This document shows positions 8,097 to 15,023 of a stretch of DNA of 64,000 nt, in pieces. Where the stretch lies: assembly GCF_019656055.1 (NCBI RefSeq), contig NZ_BPKY01000006.1, positions 186,001-250,000 of the forward strand, given 5' to 3'. This DNA is from Leuconostoc miyukkimchii. Its GTDB lineage: Bacteria > Bacillota > Bacilli > Lactobacillales > Lactobacillaceae. Below the pieces are notes generated by a model. It was given only the letters and a program-made list of their open reading frames with translations. It was not told where the DNA came from and did not search any database. The stretch's first letter is position 1, and every line of letters begins with the position of its first letter. Position numbers and translations under genes: made by a program.

Positions 8097-8683
8097 CGTT
8101 CCAATACACCATATAATATGAGATCAAGTAATTGTTCGATGCGTTTTTTCATACTCACATCGTTACCTAATTTATGGAAGTCACCAAACAAAGGGGCTAG
8201 ACTTGTTATGTAAAATGAACTCGCCATACGTGCATCCATGTTTTTTCTCAATTTAACTGCCTCTTTAGCGAAAAATTGTGCAATCGGGGCAACATAATCA
8301 CGGCCAAAAATAATGCCCAAAGCTTTTTGGTTATCTGATGACAGCGATATAAAACTACTATGAATCAACGTAAAAACATCACGCGGGTGATATGTCACTA
8401 TAATTTCTGTCATTGCGACAAGTTGGTCGCTTGGTTGATCATATGATTGCTGCAAAACTAGTCGCATACCCTCAGCCACTTGTTTACCCACCCGGTCAAT
8501 CACTTCAACAAATAATGTCTCTTTATCCCCGAAATAATGGTACAAGGCTGGCTGCGTGATATTTAACATTTTCGTAATGTCACGTGTCGTTGTCTGCTCA
8601 TAACCACGCGCTAAAAACAATTCCGTTGCAGCTAAAAGGATTCTTTCACGTGTCGCTTCACTTGTACTTGATTTCATTTCCAT
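8093..8683 (-). CDS. TetR/AcrR-family transcriptional regulator
   Basis: 196-residue repressor-type protein. The N-terminal TetR helix-turn-helix is clear (ILLAATELFLARGYEQTTTRDITKMLNITQPALYHYFGDKETL); the C-terminal ligand domain is not diagnostic. The ATG at 8683 lacks a strong RBS, and a second ATG two codons later is an alternative. It lies directly downstream of a YhgE/Pip membrane protein, a common pairing in lactic acid bacteria in which the TetR protein controls the membrane protein. A palindrome 23 nt upstream of the start may be its operator. Confidence 0.85.
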   Translation of the reverse strand: MEMKSSTSEATRERILLAATELFLARGYEQTTTRDITKMLNITQPALYHYFGDKETLFVEVIDRVGKQVAEGMRLVLQQSYDQPSDQLVAMTEIIVTYHPRDVFTLIHSSFISLSSDNQKALGIIFGRDYVAPIAQFFAKEAVKLRKNMDARMASSFYITSLAPLFGDFHKLGNDVSMKKRIEQLLDLILYGVLER

Positions 8684-8705
8684 ACTAACAGTTTACACCC
8701 TTTTC

Positions 8706-8725
8706 AGTCATAAAAAAGTATGACT
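8706..8725. promoter_or_regulatory. Palindrome upstream of the tetR-family gene, candidate operator
   Basis: Perfect inverted repeat AGTCATA-N6-TATGACT. TetR proteins bind such symmetric sites, and it lies just upstream of this regulator's start. It partly overlaps the terminator of the upstream gene. Confidence 0.45.
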
Positions 8726-8740
8726 TACGCCATACTTTTA
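8713..8740 (-). terminator. Intrinsic terminator after the YhgE/Pip gene
   Basis: AAAAGTATG...CATACTTTT stem with a U-tract on the minus strand, between the YhgE/Pip gene and the tetR-family gene. Confidence 0.65.
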
Positions 8741-8780
8741 GTGTGCTATTAAATGCTTCTATATTAATACTCATTGCCAT

Positions 8781-10325
8781 TTAATTACTAAGTGTTGCCT
8801 TGAAATTTCGCCGCTGTTTTATACGATAATAAGTGACTAATAAAATCGTAAATACTAATAACCATAATACTAATACGATAAGATTTTGTTGTACATCACC
8901 ACCAAAAATGATCTGATTAATTGCCCGATTAAAGGTAGCTAACGGCCAGACTCTTTGCAATAGACCAAAAAAACCAGTTGTCATAGTGCCAGGTATAGCA
9001 ATAACTGCAAAAATTGTTTGTAAAGTCATTAATAAACTAGCAAGCCACCAACCTGCTTGACCAAGTACTTGTTTCAAATACCAGACAATGCTCATCACAA
9101 CCCAAGAAGCCAACAAAGTTGTGCCAGCTACTGCCCAAAAATTTTCGATTGATATCTGCCAAAATCCTGCACCAAATACCATAAGCGCAACAGCGATTGC
9201 GCTAAATACGCCACCGATTTGGAATGTTTCCCACCACTGTTCTAGCGCAAATGCTTCTTGTTTAGTCGACTTGACTGGCAACATCAAACCAAATAGAAGT
9301 GATAAAATAGTGACCCCAACAACTAATACATTAGGTAAAAAGGATTGCCCATCTTGCTTTATTGGTTGCAGATCTTTAATATTAAAAATCAACGTTTGAG
9401 TAAGTGGTGACTGATTGTTACTGGATGTTTGCTGACCAAGCGACTCTTTGAGTTTATCAGCAATGCTCGATTGCCCATTTTGAATATCGTTTGCACTTGA
9501 CTGAATAATACCAGACTCATCACTCATTGCCTTAACGTTATTCAAATTAGCCACAATACTGTCTACACCGCCAGCAATTGTCGTTTGCATGGTATAAGAC
9601 ACATCGTTAATTTCCGAAGCCATCTCACTTATTTTTTCTGTATCATTTGCACTAATAGCTGCATTAAGTTGTGCGGAATAGTTGGCTAGTTTAGTCGTTT
9701 GATCTCGTACCTTATCTTGCAAATCACTTGCTGTCTGTGTATCAACGCCATTCCCCACTGCTTGTAAGTTCACCTGTAAATCTTTTGCTTGTTTTGATAA
9801 ACTTTGACTTTGGTTGGCTAAACTACTCAATATTGAACTATCGGCTGTCCCTGATATGAGTCGTGTGTTTTCACGATTCAATGCTTGCATTAATTCTGTT
9901 TGTATATATTGTGTAGCAATCTTACTTTGTCCACTTGCAACTAATTGCTGTATGCTGATGTTTTTACCAGATTTATTTAAACCTGGTAATTGTCTCGTTA
10001 GATTTGCTGGTATAATGACAACAGCACTTACCTCACCATGAGACAGTGCTGTTTCTGCTTTCTGTCTTGTCGCATACGTCACAGCTCGAAACGTCTTTTT
10101 TTGACTTAATTCACCTGCAAAATTAGCACCAATGTTTTGTTGTTTTCCGCGATATTGTCCACCTTTATCTAGGTTCACGATTGCCACACGTAACCCATTA
10201 AGTTGCTGCGTTTGATAATTTATAGTACCTAAAAATCCCACAACTAATAAGACAGGAATCAACACTGCCAGCAACCATTTTACTAATTGTCTCTTATTTT
10301 TTAACAAATTCTGCCAACTTGACAT
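8781..10325 (-). CDS. YhgE/Pip-type membrane protein (ABC-2 permease-like)
   Basis: 514 residues. A single N-terminal transmembrane helix (WLLAVLIPVLLVVGFLGTI) is followed by a long extracellular region: the YhgE/Pip N-terminal domain with VAIVNLDKGG, then a Gln/Ser-rich coiled region at about 150-300. Five or six C-terminal transmembrane helices begin near FLPNVLVVGVTILSLLFGLM. Relatives include phage-infection protein Pip and putative exporters; the transported substrate is unknown. Probably controlled by the adjacent TetR protein. Confidence 0.8.
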   Translation of the reverse strand: MSSWQNLLKNKRQLVKWLLAVLIPVLLVVGFLGTINYQTQQLNGLRVAIVNLDKGGQYRGKQQNIGANFAGELSQKKTFRAVTYATRQKAETALSHGEVSAVVIIPANLTRQLPGLNKSGKNISIQQLVASGQSKIATQYIQTELMQALNRENTRLISGTADSSILSSLANQSQSLSKQAKDLQVNLQAVGNGVDTQTASDLQDKVRDQTTKLANYSAQLNAAISANDTEKISEMASEINDVSYTMQTTIAGGVDSIVANLNNVKAMSDESGIIQSSANDIQNGQSSIADKLKESLGQQTSSNNQSPLTQTLIFNIKDLQPIKQDGQSFLPNVLVVGVTILSLLFGLMLPVKSTKQEAFALEQWWETFQIGGVFSAIAVALMVFGAGFWQISIENFWAVAGTTLLASWVVMSIVWYLKQVLGQAGWWLASLLMTLQTIFAVIAIPGTMTTGFFGLLQRVWPLATFNRAINQIIFGGDVQQNLIVLVLWLLVFTILLVTYYRIKQRRNFKATLSN

Positions 10326-10433
10326 AAAAAACCTCTTCTATTTACGATATTCATTAACTAGCATAACGATAAAAGCGGCATTTGTGACTGACTTTATAAA
10401 GTTTTATGACTTTTACAACATTCTTTTGAACAT

Positions 10434-10461
10434 AAAAAAGCCAAACTAACGTTTGGCTTTT
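10434..10461 (-). terminator. Intrinsic terminator after hpf
   Basis: AAAAGCCAAAC-GTTA-GTTTGGCTTTTTT hairpin with a U-tract on the minus strand, 9 nt after the hpf stop. Confidence 0.85.
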
Positions 10462-10469
10462 ACAATAAC

Positions 10470-11018
10470 TTAATTTTCTACAGTTTCAAGCAATCCATAT
10501 TTTCCATCTTGACGTTTGTAAATAACTGAATCAGTATTTGTTTCCGCGTCCTTGAAGATGAAGAAATCATGTGCCAACAGATCCATTTGCAATGCTGCTT
10601 CTTCTGGTGACATAGGTTTCAAATCAACTTGCTTTGTGCGTACAATTTGTAAAGCTTCATCATCAACATCTGCATCTGGGATTTCATCGTTTGAATCAAT
10701 ACCCTTAAAGCCAGTTTCTCGTGACTTGCGATTAATCTTAGTCTTGTACTTACGAATCTGACGTTCCAACTTTTCGGAAACAGCGTCCACAGCAGCATAC
10801 AAATCAGGATTTGTATCTTCCGCACGTAACACAACATAAGGTAATACAATTGTTACTTCAGCTTTACCAGAATTATCTGATTTATAGGTGCGCAAGTTGA
10901 CATTAGCACTTGATTTTTCCTCGATGTAACGGTTCAACTTTGTCAAACGCTTCTCCACATATTCGCGAAGTGCATCAGTCACTGCGATATTTTCGCCACG
11001 TACATTATAATCTAACAT
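10470..11018 (-). CDS. hpf: Ribosome hibernation promoting factor, long form
   Basis: Dimerises 70S ribosomes into inactive 100S particles in stationary phase. 182 residues from MLDYNVRGENIAVTDALREY, with the RNase-like S30AE N-terminal domain (EKRLTKLNRYIEE) and the long-form C-terminal dimerisation domain (MSPEEAALQMDLLAHDFFIFKDAET, VIYKRQDGKYGLLE). Start chosen for the GGAGG site 8 nt before it. A cre-like 14-mer overlaps the promoter region upstream, so carbon control is possible. Confidence 0.94.
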   Translation of the reverse strand: MLDYNVRGENIAVTDALREYVEKRLTKLNRYIEEKSSANVNLRTYKSDNSGKAEVTIVLPYVVLRAEDTNPDLYAAVDAVSEKLERQIRKYKTKINRKSRETGFKGIDSNDEIPDADVDDEALQIVRTKQVDLKPMSPEEAALQMDLLAHDFFIFKDAETNTDSVIYKRQDGKYGLLETVEN

Positions 11019-11048
11019 AATTAATTCCTCCATTGAGTTACTAGATTC

Positions 11049-11075
11049 ATTATACCATATGTGTAAGCGTTTTCT
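11049..11075 (-). promoter_or_regulatory. hpf promoter with cre-like site
   Basis: Extended -10 TGG-TATAAT (TATAAT at 11049-11054). A 14-mer TGTAAGCGTTTTCT at 11062-11075 differs from the cre consensus TGWAANCGNTNWCA at one position and lies between -10 and -35. Confidence 0.55.
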
Positions 11076-11099
11076 GTAAAAACATTTATTTTCTCATAT

Positions 11100-11774
11100 T
11101 CATCTTGCTAAAGATATACTTTTCACATTTATAGCGCCTGCACTATACAATAAGTCAGCCGCATGATAAAGCGTATTTCCTGTCGTATAAATATCATCCA
11201 CTAACAAAACGTGCTTTCCTCGCAAGGATATGCTGCTCTCTTTCAAAGTGAAAGGCTGTTGTCTTAACATGCGTGCTTTACGATTAAATTGAGATTGATG
11301 GGATTTTTTTATTGTTGTCACTTGAAGCAATTCTTGATAAATAATGCCTTCAAGTAACCCCGTTGTTTGATTAAAACCACGTGTCTTCATTGTATTTTCA
11401 CTGACTGGTATTGGTACAATGACATCTTTTGATAACGACTTGATTATCTGAATAAACTTAGAATTAAAAATACCACGTAACTTGTAGTCACCATTAAACT
11501 TATATTGTTGCATGAATGAACGCATAGCATCATTATATTGGTACAGTGCTGTGTGCTTAAGTAGTATTTTCCCTTGCTGCTGCCAACGCCGACAATCCCG
11601 ACATAACTGCGTTGATTTTTGTTGTCTGCCACAGCCTGAGCAGGACATTGTAATGACTGCAAAATCTGATTCACAGGCTTGACATATTAGTTTTTTTTGA
11701 TTTTTTAGTAGACCCAGTGTTTGTAACAAGGATAATTCATTATCAATATAATTTTGGCACATCTGACAATTCAT
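11100..11774 (-). CDS. comFC: ComF-type phosphoribosyltransferase-like competence protein
   Basis: Late-competence protein that cooperates with ComFA in importing single-stranded DNA. 224 residues: an N-terminal zinc-ribbon region (CQMCQ, CQAC, CSGCG, CRDC), then the type I phosphoribosyltransferase fold with VIVPIPVS and the PRPP loop VLLVDDIYTTGNT. Its ATG overlaps the comFA stop (ATGA), indicating one coupled operon. Confidence 0.93.
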   Translation of the reverse strand: MNCQMCQNYIDNELSLLQTLGLLKNQKKLICQACESDFAVITMSCSGCGRQQKSTQLCRDCRRWQQQGKILLKHTALYQYNDAMRSFMQQYKFNGDYKLRGIFNSKFIQIIKSLSKDVIVPIPVSENTMKTRGFNQTTGLLEGIIYQELLQVTTIKKSHQSQFNRKARMLRQQPFTLKESSISLRGKHVLLVDDIYTTGNTLYHAADLLYSAGAINVKSISLAR

Positions 11775-13048
11775 ATATGTCCTCCCAGTCGTCGACCGCG
11801 TTGATTCATTTTCTTAATTTGATTTTGTGCAGCAATTACTTTGAGATTGGTATGCCGGATATAAGCTTGAACTAATCCAGTTGGCCTGTCATGATTACGT
11901 CCAACACGCCCAGCAATTTGCACTAATGCGTTTTCACTAAAAATAGGCTCATCTGCTCCCAAAATTAAAACATCAATTCCTGGAAATGTCACACCTCTTT
12001 CCAAAATAGTGGTTGTCACCAAATATTGAATGTCCTTATCGCGCATTTTTTGTACTTTCTCTTGCCTTTCTGGATCCGAAGCATGTACATAGTCACCAGC
12101 AATATCTGGTAAACATTGCTTAATACCCTGATAAACTCGTCTTAAGTCAGAAACCTTTGGCACAAAAATTAAAAACCGCCTATCTTCTTGATAAAATTTT
12201 TTTAGCTGTCTTAAAAATTTTGACGGTAACTTCTTCCGCCAATGACCAACGACTGTTGTTTTCAATAGTGGTAATAAATGTTGATGAAATCTGAGGGGTA
12301 AATATGATACCGTTAAATCTTTAGATGTTACACGCTTTTGTAATTTTTTAGTTGGTGTCGCACTAAGATAAATTAATGCGCTGCTTGCTTTTCTAGCATG
12401 TTTTACAGCATGCACCAGCATTTTATCCCCATCATAAGGAAAACTATCTACTTCATCAACAATTAGTAGATCAAAAGCTGATTTAAAACGAAGCATTTGG
12501 TGCGTTGTGGCTAAAACAAGCTGTGTGTAGCGGTAGTCTTCTGTCTGCGCACCATGTAACACAACCATATCTGTCTCTGAAAAGGCAGCGCGAAAACGTG
12601 GTGCCAATTCTATAATAACGTCAACTCGTGGTGACACAATCCCTACACGGTACTTTTTCTGCAATGCATGATGAATTACTGGAAATAGCATCTCTGTTTT
12701 TCCTGCACCCGTAACAGCCCATACCAGATGCTCTCGTTTGTATAATAATGTTTGAATGAGTTCATCACTGACAACTTGTTGCTGTGCGGTTAATTGCCCT
12801 TGCCATGATAAAGCTGCTTTGCCATCAAATTCATTTGGTTCTGGTAAATGCAGCAAGACATCATGTGAACTGACACGTCCCAATGTCAAACATCCGCAAC
12901 AATAATAATGATTATTCGGTAACTTTTCAGTATTTTTTTGTCCACATCGTTGACAAACGCTATCTATAAAAGTGGGCAACGTGATTAAGTTTTTGGGTCT
13001 TGCCTCGATTTTAGGATTAAGAAGTTGACGACCATAATATGCTTTCAT
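11771..13048 (-). CDS. comFA: Competence DNA-uptake helicase ComFA
   Basis: DEAD-like ATPase of the transformation machinery. 425 residues. Order: N-terminal four-cysteine zinc finger (CQRC...CCGC), Walker A VTGAGKTEM, DEVD box, ATPTKKL, and C-terminal helicase motifs (TTTILERGVTFPGIDVLIL, QIAGRVGRN). The ATG at 13048 has no clear ribosome binding site and lies 5 nt after a TATTAT box, so the mRNA may be leaderless. Only 17 bp separate it from the divergent YigZ-family gene. Confidence 0.94.
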   Translation of the reverse strand: MKAYYGRQLLNPKIEARPKNLITLPTFIDSVCQRCGQKNTEKLPNNHYYCCGCLTLGRVSSHDVLLHLPEPNEFDGKAALSWQGQLTAQQQVVSDELIQTLLYKREHLVWAVTGAGKTEMLFPVIHHALQKKYRVGIVSPRVDVIIELAPRFRAAFSETDMVVLHGAQTEDYRYTQLVLATTHQMLRFKSAFDLLIVDEVDSFPYDGDKMLVHAVKHARKASSALIYLSATPTKKLQKRVTSKDLTVSYLPLRFHQHLLPLLKTTVVGHWRKKLPSKFLRQLKKFYQEDRRFLIFVPKVSDLRRVYQGIKQCLPDIAGDYVHASDPERQEKVQKMRDKDIQYLVTTTILERGVTFPGIDVLILGADEPIFSENALVQIAGRVGRNHDRPTGLVQAYIRHTNLKVIAAQNQIKKMNQRGRRLGGHI

Positions 13049-13052
13049 ACTG

Positions 13053-13059
13053 TATAATA
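13053..13059. promoter_or_regulatory. Overlapping divergent -10 boxes of comFA and the YigZ gene
   Basis: TATAATA serves as TATAAT on the plus strand and TATTAT on the minus strand. Start codons lie 7 nt and 5 nt away, placing both transcription starts at or next to the ATG. The -35 boxes are weak. Confidence 0.5.
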
Positions 13060-13065
13060 CGATTT

Positions 13066-13701
13066 ATGATCAAATATCTCACAATCGCACCAAATACTTT
13101 TACTTGGACACAAGAAATCCAAAAATCACGTTTTATTTTAAATCTTGCACGAATTGATTCTGAAGAGTCTGCGCGTGCATTTATCGATCATATATCTAAA
13201 ACACATTACAAGGCCAACCATAATGTCTTTGCTTATGTCCTAGGGAACAATGATGATATTAAACGTTATTCTGATAATGGTGAACCAAGCGGAACAGCAG
13301 GCATACCTATGTTAGAGGTATTACAGAAAAACGAAGTACATGACGTTGTTGCTGTCGTGACGCGTTATTTTGGTGGCACTAAACTTGGCGCTGGTGGATT
13401 AATTCGCGCTTATGCCGGTACCGTAGCTGAGGGTATCAAGGCAGCCGGTCTTGTTGCTCGTTTAACACAACTGCGCGTAACTATCACAATCGATTATAAA
13501 AATTCAGACATTTTAACTTATTGGTTAACCAACCATGATTACAAGATTATAGCTACTCAATATGACGTTTCCGTACATACCACTGTTCCCGTGTCAGCCA
13601 GTGTAGTACCTGAATTTCAAACAGAAGTAAACAATCTACTCGATGGACATGCAACATTTCAAATTGGTGAAGAAACGTTCTTTGAAATTCCAGTAAAATA
13701 G
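13066..13701 (+). CDS. YigZ/IMPACT-family protein
   Basis: 211 residues starting MIKYLTIAPNTFTWTQEIQKSRF. Family signature is clear: HNVFAYVLG...RYSDNGEPSGTAGIPMLEVL and VTRYFGGTKLGAGGLIRAYAG. A ferredoxin-like C-terminal domain follows. IMPACT proteins are linked to translation stress or ribosome association, but the bacterial role is unclear. A TATAAT at 13053-13058 ends 7 nt before the ATG and no RBS is present, so the transcript is probably leaderless. It diverges from comFA and the two -10 boxes overlap. Confidence 0.88.
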   Translation: MIKYLTIAPNTFTWTQEIQKSRFILNLARIDSEESARAFIDHISKTHYKANHNVFAYVLGNNDDIKRYSDNGEPSGTAGIPMLEVLQKNEVHDVVAVVTRYFGGTKLGAGGLIRAYAGTVAEGIKAAGLVARLTQLRVTITIDYKNSDILTYWLTNHDYKIIATQYDVSVHTTVPVSASVVPEFQTEVNNLLDGHATFQIGEETFFEIPVK

Positions 13702-13709
13702 GCTATAAT
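13682..13709 (+). promoter_or_regulatory. Promoter of tRNA-Arg
   Basis: TTGAAA (13682-13687), 16-bp spacer, TATAAT (13704-13709). It overlaps the end of the YigZ-family coding region. Confidence 0.65.
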
Positions 13710-13720
13710 TGAATAGTTAT

Positions 13721-13792
13721 GATCTGCTAGTGTAATGGATCGCACGCAAGATTCCGATTCTTGAAATCCGGGTTCGACTCCCGGGTAGATCA
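13721..13792 (+). tRNA. tRNA-Arg (CCG)
   Basis: 72-nt cloverleaf. Acceptor GATCTGC pairs with GTAGATC (one G-U), the anticodon loop is TTCCGAT giving anticodon CCG (codon CGG), the T-loop is GGTTCGACTCC, and the discriminator is A. CCA is not encoded. Confidence 0.93.
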
Positions 13793-13853
13793 TCTTATCC
13801 ATTGGTATAACGACGTTTACAGATATCTGGAACACTATTATAGTACTGCACAC

Positions 13854-13891
13854 AAAAAGCCCGACTAGATTAATTTCTGGTCGAGCTTTTT
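13854..13891 (+). terminator. Terminator after tRNA-Arg
   Basis: AAAAAGCCCGAC...GTCG-A-GCTTTTT hairpin with U- or A-rich flanks on both sides. Usable in both directions, it could also end the convergent galM transcript. The bases from 13793 to 13853 hold no gene that I can support. Confidence 0.75.
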
Positions 13892-13902
13892 GTTTTATTT
13901 AA

Positions 13903-13983
13903 TTATAATTGCAAAGCCTTATCTGCGCTAAACCAAACCATTCTGTCATATCCGAATCCTTTAATGTCTGACAATTTAGGCAT
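13903..13983 (-). CDS. 26-codon small ORF downstream of galM, unrecognised
   Basis: Reads MPKLSDIKGFGYDRMVWF and then SADKALQL before a stop, 12 nt after the galM stop on the same strand. No convincing RBS is present. Composition looks protein-like rather than random, so it may be a genuine small peptide or the tail of a decayed gene. I do not recognise it. Confidence 0.25.
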   Translation of the reverse strand: MPKLSDIKGFGYDRMVWFSADKALQL

Positions 13984-13995
13984 TTTTACTTATCA

Positions 13996-14967
13996 TCACT
14001 TTCTAATGTGATAGGCCACCGTATAAGTTTTCGTATTTTCAGCTGGTAACACGATGTCACCGAAACTGGCATGATTCACAGCATCAGGCAGTGTTTGCAT
14101 TTCAATAGCCAACGCTGTTTTAATTAGACTATTGTCATCAGGATTAGCAGTGAAGACCACAACACCGTTGCGATCAGAGTCAAGAGTCAATGTCAATTTA
14201 TCATCAGGTGAAGTCAGTACAATCCCTTCGCCTTGGCGGGTTGAGTCTAGTACCCAAGCGTCATCATAATGTTCTTGTCCCAACGCATGTAAATACGAAA
14301 AATCAAATTTGGTATTTTGATTTTCAACTATTTTACCTGTTGGAATCATGTTTCCGTCAACTTCAAGGTGTTGCTGTGAAATAATTTGTAATTTGTGTTT
14401 ACTGATATCTTGATCTCTGCCAACTAAGTTAAAGTAAACGTGTGTCATAGGATTAAACAATGTATTTTCATTTGAAACACCACTAAATATAATTTCTAGA
14501 CGATCCTCATCGTTCAGCCGATAAGTCACTTGAGCAGCTAATTGACCGGCAAATTCATCATCAAAGGTGCACGTAAAATTGATTTCCGCCACTGTTCCCA
14601 AATTTTTGACCTCACCATGCCAATTAACCGCATTAAAACCATTAAACCCAGAATGTAAGACATTGCCACGATCATTTGGCGTCAATGTAAACTGTGCACC
14701 ATCAATATTATAGTCAGTTTTTGATAAGCGACCACCAACGCGACCAATTGTATTGCCAAAATGAAACGGATTATCTAAGTATGACGCTAAGTCATCAAAT
14801 TGCACCAACAGTTCTTGTTTTACACCATCACGTTCAACGGAAAATGATTGCCACGTTGCCCCGTATGAAATCGCAGTAATTCGTGTGTGATTGATATTTT
14901 CTAAGGTAAATGCCGTCACAACTTTTCCGTCAGGTAATTGGCCAAAATTCTTCTCTACTACTTTCAT
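13996..14967 (-). CDS. galM: Aldose 1-epimerase (galactose mutarotase)
   Basis: Interconverts alpha and beta anomers of glucose/galactose. 323 residues starting MKVVEKNFGQLPDGKVVTAF, with NTIGRVGGRLSK, HSGFNGFNAVNW (catalytic-type His), MTHVYFNLVG and a C-terminal AIEMQTLPDAVNH region with the usual Glu. The start at 14967 follows AGGAAAGGG; the longer frame to 15018 crosses a hairpin and is rejected. It follows mapA by 56 nt. Maltose phosphorolysis releases glucose plus beta-glucose 1-phosphate, so a mutarotase fits the pathway. Confidence 0.92.
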   Translation of the reverse strand: MKVVEKNFGQLPDGKVVTAFTLENINHTRITAISYGATWQSFSVERDGVKQELLVQFDDLASYLDNPFHFGNTIGRVGGRLSKTDYNIDGAQFTLTPNDRGNVLHSGFNGFNAVNWHGEVKNLGTVAEINFTCTFDDEFAGQLAAQVTYRLNDEDRLEIIFSGVSNENTLFNPMTHVYFNLVGRDQDISKHKLQIISQQHLEVDGNMIPTGKIVENQNTKFDFSYLHALGQEHYDDAWVLDSTRQGEGIVLTSPDDKLTLTLDSDRNGVVVFTANPDDNSLIKTALAIEMQTLPDAVNHASFGDIVLPAENTKTYTVAYHIRK

Positions 14968-14994
14968 GATACCCTTTCCTGCTATACAGCAAAT

Positions 14995-15010
14995 GAGCGA
15001 TTTCTCGCTC
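14995..15010 (-). other. Intercistronic hairpin between mapA and galM
   Basis: Perfect GAGCGA-GAAA-TCGCTC stem with a GNRA tetraloop and no U-tract. More likely an mRNA processing or stability element than a terminator. Confidence 0.5.
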
Positions 15011-15023
15011 ATCATCATGCTTA

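Noticed and set aside
13040-13120. Competence sigma-factor box upstream of comFA
   Set aside because: The only similar string (TACGATTT) is on the wrong strand for comFA and differs at two positions from TACGAATA.
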